A stretch of DNA of 64,000 nt from Lachancea mirantina (lineage: Eukaryota; Ascomycota; Saccharomycetes; Saccharomycetales; Saccharomycetaceae). Made by a program: the position numbers and the translations under genes. The notes beneath the pieces are model-generated. The model had not been told where the DNA came from, ran no database searches, and worked only from the letters and a program-made list of their open reading frames with translations. The stretch is taken from positions 124,001-188,000 of the forward strand of contig LT598465.1 of the NCBI GenBank assembly GCA_900074745.1, written 5' to 3'. Each line of letters starts with the position of its first letter. The first letter of the stretch is position 1. Shown piece by piece: positions 1-9,763 of the stretch.

Positions 1-76
1 ACTATACAATAAGAACCACTTAATCATTCACGGTAAATACTACTTTTGTTTAACTTTTAAAAGCTTGGGCTCAATT

Positions 77-784
77 TTACTCTTCTTTGGCTTCTGCAAC
101 TTCCTCTTCTTTGAGCTCTGTTACTTCTCCAGCAACTTTATTGGGCTCTTCCTTCGCTCCATCTGTTTCAGGCTTGTCTTCTGCTTTGTCCGACGTAGAA
201 TCTTCTGCACATTCCAATACCTCTTTCAAAGCATCCCGGACCGAAACTTCTGGCGACACTTTAACTCTCTTGAATTTAAGCTTTCCGTCGACTATAATCC
301 AATGCGAACGTGTTACACCAGCTTGTGCCGTTTTCTTAGCACCGAGGGGTCCTATAAGTTCACGTTTAGGGTCTGATAAAAGGTCATAAGGCAGCGATTG
401 TTTGGTTTGGAAACCCTTTTGGGACTTGACGGAATCAGCGCTGATGCCGAATACAGCAGCGTATTTCTTCAATTCACTGTAGTTGTCGCGGAAACCACAA
501 GCTTGACGGGTACACCCAGGAGTGCTTGCTTTAGGATATGCAAATATAGCTACAATCTTATTCTGACGACAGACTTCTTTAAGGTCGACATCTTCGCCGT
601 CTTGATTTTGCAATGTCAATTGAGGTAATTTGTCACCAATTTCAAGCTCTTTTGAGGTTTTGGTCTGCCCTTTCTCTTCAGTCTTAGCTGTTCTTGATTT
701 CTTCGGGGGCGACTCCACAGTTTGTTCGGGGTCATGCGCACGCTTAGAACCATTGACTCTGCTAGAACGACGTAATTCAACCAT
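77..784 (-). CDS. DOT5: Nuclear thiol peroxidase (PrxQ/BCP-type peroxiredoxin)
   Basis: The 235-residue protein has a peroxiredoxin domain from about residue 45 to 190. The active-site stretch [12 protein letters not shown] gives a peroxidatic Cys91 and a second cysteine four residues later (Cys96), the CxxxxC arrangement of the PrxQ/BCP class. In S. cerevisiae, Dot5 is the nuclear member that reduces alkyl hydroperoxides using thioredoxin. The first 45 residues are basic, with KRAHDPEQ and PPKKSR stretches suited to nuclear import, and the C-terminal 45 residues are highly acidic and lysine-rich, as in Dot5. The start lies in a CCATGG context and no upstream in-frame ATG fits better. The family call is firm; the nuclear role is from the family. 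Confidence 0.93.
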   Translation of the reverse strand: MVELRRSSRVNGSKRAHDPEQTVESPPKKSRTAKTEEKGQTKTSKELEIGDKLPQLTLQNQDGEDVDLKEVCRQNKIVAIFAYPKASTPGCTRQACGFRDNYSELKKYAAVFGISADSVKSQKGFQTKQSLPYDLLSDPKRELIGPLGAKKTAQAGVTRSHWIIVDGKLKFKRVKVSPEVSVRDALKEVLECAEDSTSDKAEDKPETDGAKEEPNKVAGEVTELKEEEVAEAKEE

Positions 785-1133
785 GGTTTTCTCTCTTGTG
801 AATATTTAAGCTTTCTACAATCATCTTTGCGAAGCAACGCCCATTATTTGGGTCTACCGTCAAGGTACTATATATGTCCGTGTATTGTCTTCCTGTGAGC
901 AACTTAATGTAATTTCAGCACCGCCTGGGTCTCCAATGGCTGCCAATCCACTGGCTGCATACATGGGAACGAGGATTGTTTAATCGTGCGGGTAAGGACA
1001 TTTACTTATCTTAACTCAAAGGTCAAAGATCCAGGCTAAGGTCCTGAGAGTTAAGTTAGTTATAGAAAATCTACGGTGGCTGCGAAATGAAACTTTAGAA
1101 TGTTTTCTTTGTTTGGAACTTACTTAGTGCGTA
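785..1133. other. Intergenic region upstream of DOT5
   Basis: About 350 bp between the DOT5 start and the 3' end of CUB1. It must hold the DOT5 promoter and the CUB1 terminator. I see no RNA gene, repeat or clear regulatory motif in it. Confidence 0.5.
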
Positions 1134-2867
1134 TCATTCTTCAGCATGACTGGTAGTAGCATATTCATCGTCGTCATCCTCGTAACTATGTTCACTGTAA
1201 TTTGTTGTGTACTCCTCAGCTTCATCGTCGTCATCGTCGTCGTACTGTTTGGCATCGTCCAAGTAGCGCGACCGACTACCACCTGTAAGGTGGACATCTT
1301 CAGTTTTTGAAGTTTCTGAGTTTTTCTCAAGCTCTTCGTTGTCATCTTCTGTACTATGATCGCGTTCTTCGGCCTCGATCTTCAACTCATGAAGAATGTC
1401 GAAACACTCAGCAAGCAGCGCGTTGAGAGTGCCTTGGCCCTCTGGGATATTTCCGTCTTCATCGTAGAATTTACCGTCTTCGCGGAGATTGTCGAGAGAG
1501 GCAAGTTTCATCTGATATGGATACAACTCCCGATCGTTGTTCACGCCCCCCATTCTTTTCAACTCTAGCAAACAGCGCCGCACCGTTGACAACTGGTTGT
1601 GGATAGGTTGTAAAGCCTCCGACACGGGTTCCGAGCACTCTAACAATTTATAAATAATGGCGTAACACCGCCTTAGAAGGTACAGCAAAATTGCCTGTCC
1701 CTTCGCGTCACTGCACTCTGTCGGGAATTTGCCACTAACCCTCAGTCTGTCTATCTCGGACAACTTTTTCTGGTATGTGAAAAGATCCGTTTCTCTCAAA
1801 GTCCATCTTCTCGTCACGAGTAAATTTTCGAGAATCGTTTTAGTCTCGATCAGGCTGTCGTAAATGGGCTGCAGCTTGGGGTCAAGGGATATCCCCCGAT
1901 TTGTTTGATGGGATAAGTCGTTGAGAAGGTCGTGGCAATCGTCGAGAAGTCCATTTAAAACGCTTTGGCCCTTGCGTGTCGGCTGCGCCATGTTCTCTGT
2001 GACTACCCTGTGAGACTCAAGTTTCGAGAGCTCTTGTTGCAGGCCCTGCAGCTTTGAACCTACGGGATCGGAGGTCAAAGCATGCGTGGTAACCTTGTGA
2101 CCGCCTTGAATCTCTGCTTCACGTTTCGCCGATGCGGCCAACGACAGAAGGGCACGCCGCAGTTGAAAAAGTTTTTCTACAGTGCTTTGCAGAGCAGGAT
2201 CAATTTCCTCGAGTTTTGATTCGATATGGCTGTATTCTTCCATGCAATGCTGCAATTTCGCGCGCAAAAGCAAATCTTCTTCGATCTTGTTCTTGTCCTT
2301 TTCTTCGTCAATCTTGGAGATCTCATTAAGCTCGGGATTCGATTTCGACGCACTTGACTCCTCTTCCTTGCCAACTTCTTTGCGACTGACATCGTTACTG
2401 TAGCTGTTCTTAACCACAATATCCGAAATTTCGTCCAGACGCTCCTTGATGGGCCTGAGATCGTGATGGGTGAAAACGTTCGATTCGTCTAGATGTTCCA
2501 AGAGTCTTTGCACGGTGCTGAGGGAAGCGTAGGTCGCAGGAGCCGAGTTCTTAAGTCCAACGGTCAAAAAACTCAGTGACAGTAGCTGGAAAACGTCATC
2601 AAGTACTGAATCGACACGGTTGTGCAATTCTTCGTTGTGAATAAGAGTGGCAGCGCCTGCTGGACGTGCTGAGTGCGCACGTTTACGGATCTCATCCAGT
2701 TCACGAACTTTGGTCAACACTTGCTGATAGGTAGTTAAAACGTCCCGAGAGTTCAGGTACTGTTTCCTGTTTTGCTTTAGTCTAGAAAGAAACGTCCTAA
2801 CCTCCAAAAAATAATTCAAACTTGCCTCTTCCTCAGGTGGAACTTCTTGTGGATGATTCGAGCCCAT
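1134..2867 (-). CDS. CUB1: UPF0662 (DUF2408) family protein, Cub1 orthologue
   Basis: A 577-residue protein matching the fungal UPF0662 family, whose S. cerevisiae member is YPL260W/CUB1. It is mostly helical, with conserved blocks near the N-terminus (YFLEVRTFLSRLKQNRKQYL), repeated family blocks of the form ELYPYQMKLASLDNLREDGKF, and DDCHDLLNDL/AECFDILHEL segments. The last 70 residues are an acidic tail with a run of seven aspartates. No catalytic motif is visible. Family literature links Cub1 to proteasome-related and stress phenotypes, but its molecular activity is unknown. Length is close to the S. cerevisiae protein. The family call is strong; the function is open. Confidence 0.88.
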   Translation of the reverse strand: MGSNHPQEVPPEEEASLNYFLEVRTFLSRLKQNRKQYLNSRDVLTTYQQVLTKVRELDEIRKRAHSARPAGAATLIHNEELHNRVDSVLDDVFQLLSLSFLTVGLKNSAPATYASLSTVQRLLEHLDESNVFTHHDLRPIKERLDEISDIVVKNSYSNDVSRKEVGKEEESSASKSNPELNEISKIDEEKDKNKIEEDLLLRAKLQHCMEEYSHIESKLEEIDPALQSTVEKLFQLRRALLSLAASAKREAEIQGGHKVTTHALTSDPVGSKLQGLQQELSKLESHRVVTENMAQPTRKGQSVLNGLLDDCHDLLNDLSHQTNRGISLDPKLQPIYDSLIETKTILENLLVTRRWTLRETDLFTYQKKLSEIDRLRVSGKFPTECSDAKGQAILLYLLRRCYAIIYKLLECSEPVSEALQPIHNQLSTVRRCLLELKRMGGVNNDRELYPYQMKLASLDNLREDGKFYDEDGNIPEGQGTLNALLAECFDILHELKIEAEERDHSTEDDNEELEKNSETSKTEDVHLTGGSRSRYLDDAKQYDDDDDDEAEEYTTNYSEHSYEDDDDEYATTSHAEE

Positions 2868-3153
2868 TATATGTCACAGACTGCTATATTTTCAGTGATT
2901 ATGAACCCTCTTTAGCTTGTTCCTCGGGTATCCAGATTTAAACCTTGTAATTGCTGGTAGGTTATCTCTATTTTATTTCCCTCGGAGTGGTCAATCGTTG
3001 TTGATGTCACTTTGAACTAAGGGCACTTTACCAGCCAGAACTTTGACTTCGACTATGAAAACCCCGCTGTTAGAATAAATCTCTATGTAAAAAATCACTG
3101 GCATCTAGCGCCACACACACCTTGTTTTCTTGAAGCATTTTTTAATTGCTCGT

Positions 3154-4137
3154 TCATTCATCCGGATTGGCCACAGTAAGCACATTGGGTGCCTGTGCCG
3201 TTTCAAGGGTTGTGCTCTCGGCCAGCGACCCGTTACTTATGCGACGAGCGTCGTCGAACGGATCTTTGTCAAACGGATTTTTGCCTTTGTGGGACGAAGT
3301 AGAGGATCTGTAGAGGGCTTCGTCGAAATCTACGGGCTTGATGGCTTCTCTGTATTCTTTTTCCATGCGATCGTGTTCTCGTTTCCGGTTGATGCGACGT
3401 ACTAGTAACAGTATGAGGGCCGCAACTGCGAGCGCGCCACAAACGCCACCGACCACACCGCCAACTATGGCGCCAATATTTCGAGGCGACGATTTCTTCT
3501 TAGACGAAGAGCCCCGCTCGTCGCCGGTCGGAGTGCTCTGGGCCATGCTTGCTGTCACGTAAACCGTGGATCCACCCTGGGTTTGGACAGAGGTAGAATA
3601 CACGACTTTTGGGTCGGAGCTACTAGAGCTCCCGGTCGTGGAAGGCCCAGCTGCGGTGGTCGAAGATCCGGATCCCGCCGTAGACGACGTCGATCCTACT
3701 GAAGAACTAGTCGTGCTCTGCGAAGACGAAGACCGACCAGAAGACAACCCGCCAGAAGAAGACTGCGACAGCGACGCTGACCCGCTGGAACTCAACTGCC
3801 AGTTACTCGACGACCCACCCCCCATCGTGTATACGGAAAACGCGTTTTCACCTCCGCACATCTCCGAACCATACCCCAGACAGTACGCGTTACACGACGA
3901 GCTTGTCGATTCTGTCCCGCTGGGGTTAGAGCTGCCGCAATAGCAAGTACTATGATTCGTCAGCGCAAAATAGTTGCTGTTTTTCTCGGAACACACGCTG
4001 TAACAGTGCGAACTACTCTGGAAATCGTAGACATCTCCTACTGAAAAAGAGGAGGGAAGGCTCTGGTAGCAGTTGATATAGGTATAATCTGCCACGCACA
4101 AAGCTGCCAGCCATGAAAATATAAGTACAGCGCGCAT
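3154..4137 (-). CDS. SLG1: WSC-domain cell-wall stress sensor (Wsc1/Slg1 type)
   Basis: This 327-residue protein is a plasma-membrane sensor of the cell-wall integrity pathway, which signals through Rom2 to Rho1 and Pkc1. It has a signal peptide (about residues 1-16), a cysteine-rich WSC domain (about 18-110, eight cysteines, with CYCGSSNPSG and YGSEMCGGENAFSVY), a Ser/Thr-rich rod-like stretch (about 112-215), and one membrane segment rich in Gly, Ala, Val and Leu followed by RRINRKRE. The cytoplasmic tail contains an NPFD-containing stretch, ARRISNGSLAES, and ends VLTVANPDE, which resembles the Wsc1 tail more than Wsc2/3/4. Slightly shorter than S. cerevisiae Slg1 (378), mainly in the serine-rich part. 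Confidence 0.87.
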   Translation of the reverse strand: MRAVLIFSWLAALCVADYTYINCYQSLPSSFSVGDVYDFQSSSHCYSVCSEKNSNYFALTNHSTCYCGSSNPSGTESTSSSCNAYCLGYGSEMCGGENAFSVYTMGGGSSSNWQLSSSGSASLSQSSSGGLSSGRSSSSQSTTSSSVGSTSSTAGSGSSTTAAGPSTTGSSSSSDPKVVYSTSVQTQGGSTVYVTASMAQSTPTGDERGSSSKKKSSPRNIGAIVGGVVGGVCGALAVAALILLLVRRINRKREHDRMEKEYREAIKPVDFDEALYRSSTSSHKGKNPFDKDPFDDARRISNGSLAESTTLETAQAPNVLTVANPDE

Positions 4138-4420
4138 CAGGACCGTCTGGAACCCCTGTCAGTGGTGTGTTTGATTCTTGCAAATTGGCGCGATAATAGC
4201 GTGCCAGCTTTTTTCAATTTCAGTATCTGGATTACGAACTTCCAATAATCTGTAGTATCAACGGGTGTGCCAGAAGTCACGTGATATCACAATCAAAGTT
4301 CTCACAAGATGGCAAAGTGACGATGCTAGCGCTCCAGTTGGACTCACATTTAATCTTACAAGCAAATTCTTGGTTTTTTGGCTACTTCTACATTTTTAGG
4401 TGAATGCTATATGTTTTTGG

Positions 4421-4464
4421 GCGATTTTTAAGCGATTTTTAAGCGATTTTTAAGCGAGTTTTGG
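4421..4464. repeat. 11-bp tandem repeat, GCGATTTTTAA x3 plus a degenerate fourth copy
   Basis: Three perfect head-to-tail copies of GCGATTTTTAA occupy 4421-4453, followed by a decayed unit reading GCGAGTTTT. It lies about 285 bp upstream of SLG1 and about 1.1 kb upstream of the Yap5-like gene. The one-helical-turn period would present the same sequence on one face of the DNA. Confidence 0.9.
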
Positions 4465-5300
4465 GAGACTTTTGAGCACTTCTTCTCAAATCCATACTAA
4501 TCTAAATTTCTGGTATATTATTATCCTGTAGCAAGCGGTGTGATGTGATACTGGCTTCGTCAAGCTTTACCGGCTAAACTGCTCTTCTGCTCGGATTTAT
4601 TTCGGAGAGTGTTCCGTCGCTTTTCTACCGGATCGGAAATCGATGTGGTCTGTGTCATTTTAGACGGCGTGGAGCTTCGAGAAATGTATGTATCAGGGTA
4701 ACTTGTAGTGGTCATCGCTAAGTACCTGTATGAGTACTCAATGAGGAGCTGCTATCAGTACCACACAGTGCTTTGCAAGGCGGTTTACTTAAATAATTAT
4801 CTAACCAGTAACAGGATCACTGTTTTAAAATGTATACACGGGGACCTTCGAAGCTGATGAGTAGCGCTCTTTAGAGGGACCGAGCTGAGGCGACGTAAAT
4901 GACACGAGAGTTCGGCATGATTCAATCAGGTAATAGCCGGTTAACGGGACAGATTACAATCACCAGGTAGAGGCCGCCACTGGGTAAATTAGATTTAATT
5001 TAAGTGACACTAATATTCTGTGTTTGTCATGCATCTTGACATTGCGTCATGTGATCCTTGAGACCTAGACCGTTTTCAGCGGTTCTGCCTTGGTTGTGCT
5101 CTCTTTCCAGGCAACTGGCCCTCTCTGATCGCGTTTGGGGCAGATTGCGATTGAATGGTGTTATCGTCAACACTTTCAGAAATTTCGTAGAATGCCAGAG
5201 AATTGATATGTCCTGTTCATACCAAGACGGGGCCTCGCGCTTAGGTAGTGGTACGTCCAGCTAAAACCCGCTATCCCGCTGTTCCGCATGCTTTGCTTGT

Positions 5301-5324
5301 GATAAAGTCCGCGATAAAGTCCGC
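5301..5324 (+). promoter_or_regulatory. Perfect 12-bp tandem repeat with two GATAA cores
   Basis: The unit GATAAAGTCCGC occurs twice without a gap, 217-240 bp upstream of the HapX/Yap5-like start. Each unit has a GATAA core and a TCCG core. Binding by a GATA or zinc-cluster factor is an inference. Confidence 0.5.
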
Positions 5325-5541
5325 TGTCTATTCAGTTGTTCAATGTTGATAAAGATTCGATCTCTTCTATAATGATGACTTTTGAAATTCATTGATCCGA
5401 GATCCGAGAGGTGAAAGTTTTAGAGAAACTCCTACAGACCTCAGCTTGCTAACGCTACTCAGCGTCGTGGCGTATTGACATATCGGACGCCAAGTTTTTC
5501 TGGCTGATGTTCATTGATCATACTGGGTAGGATTACGCAGG

Positions 5542-6306
5542 ATGAATTTCTCGATGATCGAGCCCAAAGTGGACTCGACGGCTTCTTCAACCGCTTCAAA
5601 AGTCCTGAAAACTAGTCGCCAATGGGACCTGCCACCGCGACTGAAACCTGGACGACGGCCAGGACAAGCATTGGGGTCGACGGCCCGTGGTAATAATACC
5701 AGGGATGATGTTAGAAGCGTTAACGGCGGAAACTCTTCGTTGTCGTCGCTGCAATCGCGTAAGGTAAAGAATAGAGACGCGCAACGGGCTTTCAGAGACA
5801 GAAAGGCTTCAGAAGCACAAGAACTGCGTGATTCACTTTCCAAATGGAAGAACAGATGCGAAATGCTACAAAACGAACTTAAGAACAGCGTCGATGAAAG
5901 TCATAAGGTGCAGACGGCTTTGAAAGCTCGTATAACTGAACTGGAGAAGGAACTGCAACTTTCGAGGCAAGAAAACTTTAGTCACAGAAATGAGCAAACG
6001 GCTTGCAGTTGTAAAGAATCTTCAAGCGTGGCGAATCCCACGTCTACGATTTTGGACCCCGTTTTACAAGAGAAAATTAACAACTTGGTGCCGATGAAGG
6101 CAGTGGCATGGCAACGAACTGGGAAGCGGACTAGGCACTCTGGTACTAAACCGCTACCTAAATTTAGACGATTAAATGGCCAGCAGGTTGCACCAGCGGT
6201 AGAAGTAAGCAGTTTGAGCGACCCTCTCAGTTTCGAAGAATCGGGTGGGCAAGGCTGTGGGTTCTGCTCCGAAGCGTCTACTTGTTTATGTAAAGATGCG
6301 GCTTAG
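5542..6306 (+). CDS. YAP5: HapX-like bZIP iron regulator (pre-duplication Yap5/Yap7)
   Basis: The 254-residue protein joins three diagnostic parts. Residues about 26-40 (SRQWDLPPRLKPGRRPG) match the Hap4-like motif that tethers HapX/Hap4 to the CCAAT-binding complex. A Yap-type basic region follows, with NRDAQRAFRDR fitting the NxxAQxxFR signature, then a leucine-zipper coiled coil to about residue 145. Two cysteine-rich patches come next: CSCK near residue 153 and the terminal CGFCSEASTCLC, the iron-sulfur sensing motif of Yap5 and HapX. In S. cerevisiae, Yap5 activates iron-detoxification genes and Yap7 is its ohnologue. The neighbouring GAS5 matches the YAP7 (YOL028C) locus. YAP5/YAP7 naming reflects a single pre-duplication gene. 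Confidence 0.88.
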   Translation: MNFSMIEPKVDSTASSTASKVLKTSRQWDLPPRLKPGRRPGQALGSTARGNNTRDDVRSVNGGNSSLSSLQSRKVKNRDAQRAFRDRKASEAQELRDSLSKWKNRCEMLQNELKNSVDESHKVQTALKARITELEKELQLSRQENFSHRNEQTACSCKESSSVANPTSTILDPVLQEKINNLVPMKAVAWQRTGKRTRHSGTKPLPKFRRLNGQQVAPAVEVSSLSDPLSFEESGGQGCGFCSEASTCLCKDAA

Positions 6307-6583
6307 GTGAAGTTTATAATGACGCGGAGGAAAATGAGATTTTTTAGTGAAATGGAACCTAAGAATTTTGTGGCTGTTAATCCTTGATTGGTATCCTATA
6401 TCTATGTGCGGTGATAAATACGCAAAGGGGGTTTCTGTAAACTGAGCACGTAACCGAACCCTCTGTCAGTATATTCATGTAATTAGTTTGCTCTCGTGAT
6501 TATGGGTATCCCTTGAAATGAGAGAGATCAACAATCGCTTCGTTGTAGCGACGCTTCTACGTTGGTGTGTAAAACTCAAAAAG

Positions 6584-8005
6584 CTAGAACAACAAAACAT
6601 TGGCAATCAATTTGATAACAAGCGGAACTTGCAACGAAGCGGCACCACCTTTCGATTTGGATGACGCTTTCTTAGATGACGTCGCACTTGTAGAAGGAGC
6701 AGTCAAAGTTGAATTGTCGGAAGACGACGACGCCGCTGTTGAAGAGGTTTGTGCACTGCTAGACGAAGATGAACTTGCGGAAGTTATACTGGAAGATGCA
6801 CTGGTGACGTTGAAATCGACATCAGAGTCGCACATGTCTTGAGTTGGGTAGCCCGTTCCCATGGGATCTCCTGCACCTTTAGAGAAAAAAATGGAAGCCT
6901 GGCTTGGCATCGCTGGTAAAGTATTATTGGCTTCCCAAGTTCCAGACTGGTAGCTGGGACATGAAGAGTAGTTGTTAGAAGAGGAATAGCCACCGTTTCC
7001 AGTTGGGTCAGACACTTTGGCGTACTGATTTTTCAAATTTTCAAAATCTTGCAATTTGGTAACGGAAGTTGAATTGTCAATGTCGACCAACCCATAATTA
7101 TTCGACTCATTAGAATATTCATAAACCAGGCCGCCTGAGAAAACGGAAGACATTTGAGTAGAGTAGATAGATCCGATTTCGGTGAAAGGTCTGGAACCTG
7201 GCACTTCATTGCAACCGAATTCACTCAAAAAGATGGGAATAGAATAGTTTTTGTAAAGCTGCATCTTTGTAGCGTAACCGGAAGTCTGGAAAGAGGAAGC
7301 ACCGCACCAAGAATAGTCATTGACACCAAACATGTCAATTCTTGCATCGGCATCGTCTCCACAGTTGAAGTAATTGGCCGCGAGGACACGATTACTGCTA
7401 ACGTCGGCCGCGGAGTATCCGACAGGGATTTGTCTGTAACCGCGCGCACGAAGATATTTTTTCATGTCTCTGACAACAGCTTTCACGTAGGTGGCCGTGT
7501 TGGTGTTATCGGCATTGTTGATGACCTCGTTGCCGGCGAAAAAGCCGAGGACATTAGTGTAATTGGCAAAGCAGTCAATGGTCGCAAAAACGCTTTGTAA
7601 ATAGGCCGCATTGTAGGAGCAACCCGGGTTGAATCTGCTGATAGAGCTGTCAGGCGTGTTGACGTCAAGAATCAAGTAGATACCCGCCTCGGCGAGCATG
7701 TCCATGCACGCGGAATGGTCGAGCGTGTTGTCAACCGTGTAGACACGCACGGTGTTGATGCCCAGGTCTTTGAAGGCGGCTACATCTCTTGTGCAAGTCT
7801 CCTCATCAGCGAGCGGATCGGTCAAGTTGGAAGATCCGCCCGGCTGATAGTCAACGCCCCTTATGTAAAATCTGTCACCGGAACTGGAGTCGAAAAAGGC
7901 GTTACCCTTGACAGTGATCTCAGGCAGCGAAGAGTTGGCCGCCGTAGCGCGACCAGTGAAGAGGGTCAAACTGCTGGCAATCAAAAGCCCAAATTTCAAA
8001 TTCAT
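6584..8005 (-). CDS. GAS5: GPI-anchored beta-1,3-glucanosyltransferase (GH72, Gas5 type)
   Basis: A 473-residue wall-remodelling enzyme that splits and re-joins beta-1,3-glucan chains outside the plasma membrane. It has a signal peptide (about 1-22), then a GH72 catalytic domain to about residue 335. The acid/base glutamate lies in GFFAGNEVINN and the nucleophile in IFLSEFGCNE. There is no C-terminal X8/CBM43 domain, so it belongs to the Gas3/4/5 subgroup; length matches Gas5 (484). A Ser-rich stretch and a hydrophobic terminus (LQVPLVIKLIANVLLF) preceded by SKSKGGAA form the GPI-attachment signal. Next to the Yap7-like gene, as YOL030W is in S. cerevisiae. Confidence 0.92.
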   Translation of the reverse strand: MNLKFGLLIASSLTLFTGRATAANSSLPEITVKGNAFFDSSSGDRFYIRGVDYQPGGSSNLTDPLADEETCTRDVAAFKDLGINTVRVYTVDNTLDHSACMDMLAEAGIYLILDVNTPDSSISRFNPGCSYNAAYLQSVFATIDCFANYTNVLGFFAGNEVINNADNTNTATYVKAVVRDMKKYLRARGYRQIPVGYSAADVSSNRVLAANYFNCGDDADARIDMFGVNDYSWCGASSFQTSGYATKMQLYKNYSIPIFLSEFGCNEVPGSRPFTEIGSIYSTQMSSVFSGGLVYEYSNESNNYGLVDIDNSTSVTKLQDFENLKNQYAKVSDPTGNGGYSSSNNYSSCPSYQSGTWEANNTLPAMPSQASIFFSKGAGDPMGTGYPTQDMCDSDVDFNVTSASSSITSASSSSSSSAQTSSTAASSSSDNSTLTAPSTSATSSKKASSKSKGGAASLQVPLVIKLIANVLLF

Positions 8006-9232
8006 GGCAAATCTTGATAAAGAGAGGGACAGCAGCTTTGTTTCAGTCAGAGCAATCGAAAGTTGATGTTAGGAAACAAATCATAAAAAACCAAAAGTTT
8101 TTCGAGAAGACGTTCAACTCAAACGTAAACAGAGATCAGACCTGATTTCGAACGGTCGAAAAAAGAAAATGATTTTTGCAAAAAATGCTTCCAACCAGAT
8201 TTGAACTGATGATCTCCACATTACTAGTGTGGCGCCTTACCAACTTGGCCATAGAAGCTGTTCGTTAGGGAGAATCAAGTCATGAAGATATAATATTGCA
8301 CATTTTAGCAGGTGCACCTCCCTCTACAGCCTTTTCGTATCATAAACGGGAAAGGTTCAATTGATTCTTAGTCACCGCCCATAAACTGGAATTCTAACAA
8401 TTTTGTTTTTTTATCTCTAGAAACCATGCTTACTCTCTGTGTCCGGCAAAGGTTCAGGGAAGATGAATTCTTTTCCCGCTGAACCCCTTGGCCCTTTTAT
8501 ACTCCTTGTATATCTGTGTCATTGGATACGAACCAAATAGCCGCCGAAACCAACCGAAGTGAACATTCTGTGGTGGCACGCGAACGAAGCCTTTCACGAG
8601 CTCGTAATCGTGACTCTGACAACTTATTAAGGTACAAATGCCAGAGACCTCTCTCATACAGTCCCGTCCTAGTCTTATCCTACACCTACCATTTATCCAT
8701 CTATAATTATAATTTATCCTATAAATATATTAATCATATTTTTTATAGTATTGTAGGGAGTAATATATAGCTAATCATAAATGAGAAGAGTAATACTATA
8801 AATATAACATGTTAAGTCTACTGTAGAAAATACGCTATATAGCCTGTAACGCCAACTCTATCATGGTCTTTGAGGCGTAGCTATTGAGAATACTTTGTTT
8901 GCTGAGTTCGAATTCTCGTAGAGCAAGCGTTTTCTGTGAAATGCTAAACCACGACTGGTTTATGATTCGCAGTACGACAAAAACGCACTCATGTTATTAT
9001 TTGGATTTACTGGACACTCTTTGAGACTCGTTTGGACTCGTTATGGCTCGTTATCGCCTGTTAGCTACCAGTCTACAAGTGTCTCCAATGCAAGACTGCT
9101 ATTGTCTAAGTGTGGCATCTCCCTGTATGGTGAAAAAATTAAGAGCGATGAGATGTAGAAGTGTGAGATAAAGCAAAAAAGATATCAAGACGAAATATAG
9201 TAAGGAGTCAAGAGATACCCCACCTCAAAGTC
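8006..9232. other. Intergenic region around a tRNA-Thr gene
   Basis: About 1.2 kb between the GAS5 start and ADI1, containing one tRNA gene. Around 8690-8830 the sequence is very AT-rich, with short runs such as TATAAATATATTAA; this could be an origin or a nucleosome-free tract, but no convincing origin consensus was found. No protein gene is supported. Confidence 0.5.
8187..8258 (-). tRNA. tRNA-Thr(AGU)
   Basis: Read on the minus strand, the sequence starts GCTTCTATGGCCAAGTTGG and ends GGAAGC with a paired 7-bp acceptor stem. The anticodon stem CCACA/TGTGG encloses CTAGTAA, giving anticodon AGT. The A box (TGGCCAAGTTGG) and B box (AGTTCAAATCT) are present. No intron. It closely matches the remembered yeast tRNA-Thr(AGU). 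Confidence 0.96.
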
Positions 9233-9763
9233 ATGGCTACAGTTTATTACCATGACGAAAAGGACTCTGTCGACAGCAGAGAACCCCACTCAACGGGTGT
9301 TCCGGTCTCTTTGGAGCAACTCGCAGATATTGGGGTTTTCTACAAACATATTCCGCAATTCGAAGACGTCAACAAGCTGGCCACACAGCGGAACTATCGG
9401 AATCGAGACACGGTGAGCATTTCTGAAAAAGCACTAGGAGCCGAAGCATTGGAATCAAAATTGAAAATGTTTTATGCGGAACACCTTCACGAAGACGAAG
9501 AAATCCGGTACTGCCTTGACGGTGACGGATTTTTTGATCTAAGAGACCCCCGCGACGAAAGATGGATACGAGTCCTACTTCAACCTGGTGACTTGCTCAT
9601 TGTACCTGCCGGCATTTACCATCGGTTCACGCTTACGACGAGAAACTACATCAAGGCCCTGAGGCTGTTTAAGGACGAGCCCAAATGGGTAGCGCATGGC
9701 AGGCCCTATGCGGACTCCAGTGCGATTCGCACAGAGTATCTTGCCAGTGTACAGACCCAGTGA
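9233..9763 (+). CDS. ADI1: Acireductone dioxygenase (methionine salvage)
   Basis: The 176-residue cupin oxidises acireductone to 2-keto-4-methylthiobutyrate and formate in the methionine salvage pathway when iron-bound. The metal ligands are visible in HLHEDEEIRY (the H-x-H-x4-E pattern) and in GIYHRFT. PGDLLIVPAGIYHRF is the second cupin motif. Length matches S. cerevisiae Adi1 (179). It is followed on the same strand by the ANY1 orthologue, the same order as YMR009W-YMR010W. Confidence 0.96.
   Translation: MATVYYHDEKDSVDSREPHSTGVPVSLEQLADIGVFYKHIPQFEDVNKLATQRNYRNRDTVSISEKALGAEALESKLKMFYAEHLHEDEEIRYCLDGDGFFDLRDPRDERWIRVLLQPGDLLIVPAGIYHRFTLTTRNYIKALRLFKDEPKWVAHGRPYADSSAIRTEYLASVQTQ

Larger units (their letters stand above)
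4138..5541. other. Long divergent intergenic region
   Basis: A 1.4-kb gap between two divergently transcribed genes, SLG1 and the Yap5/HapX-like regulator. It holds a CACGTG-centred site (about 4277-4285), an 11-bp tandem repeat at 4421-4453 and a perfect 12-bp tandem repeat with GATA cores at 5301-5324. Only short implausible reading frames are present. An unannotated non-coding RNA cannot be excluded, but I could not recognise one. Confidence 0.5.

Noticed and set aside
3566-3943. A 125-codon acidic frame antisense to SLG1
   Set aside because: It is the complement of the Ser/Thr-rich part of SLG1, where such shadow frames are expected.
7154-7600. A 148-codon frame antisense to GAS5
   Set aside because: Fully inside the conserved catalytic domain of GAS5 with no family resemblance of its own.
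8690-8830. AT-rich tract as a replication origin
   Set aside because: No convincing match to the yeast ARS consensus could be confirmed by eye, and origin rules differ between Lachancea species.
8905-8925. GAGTTCGAATTCTCG, B-box-like, considered as a tRNA
   Set aside because: The flanking bases do not pair as a T stem and no acceptor or anticodon stem could be drawn.
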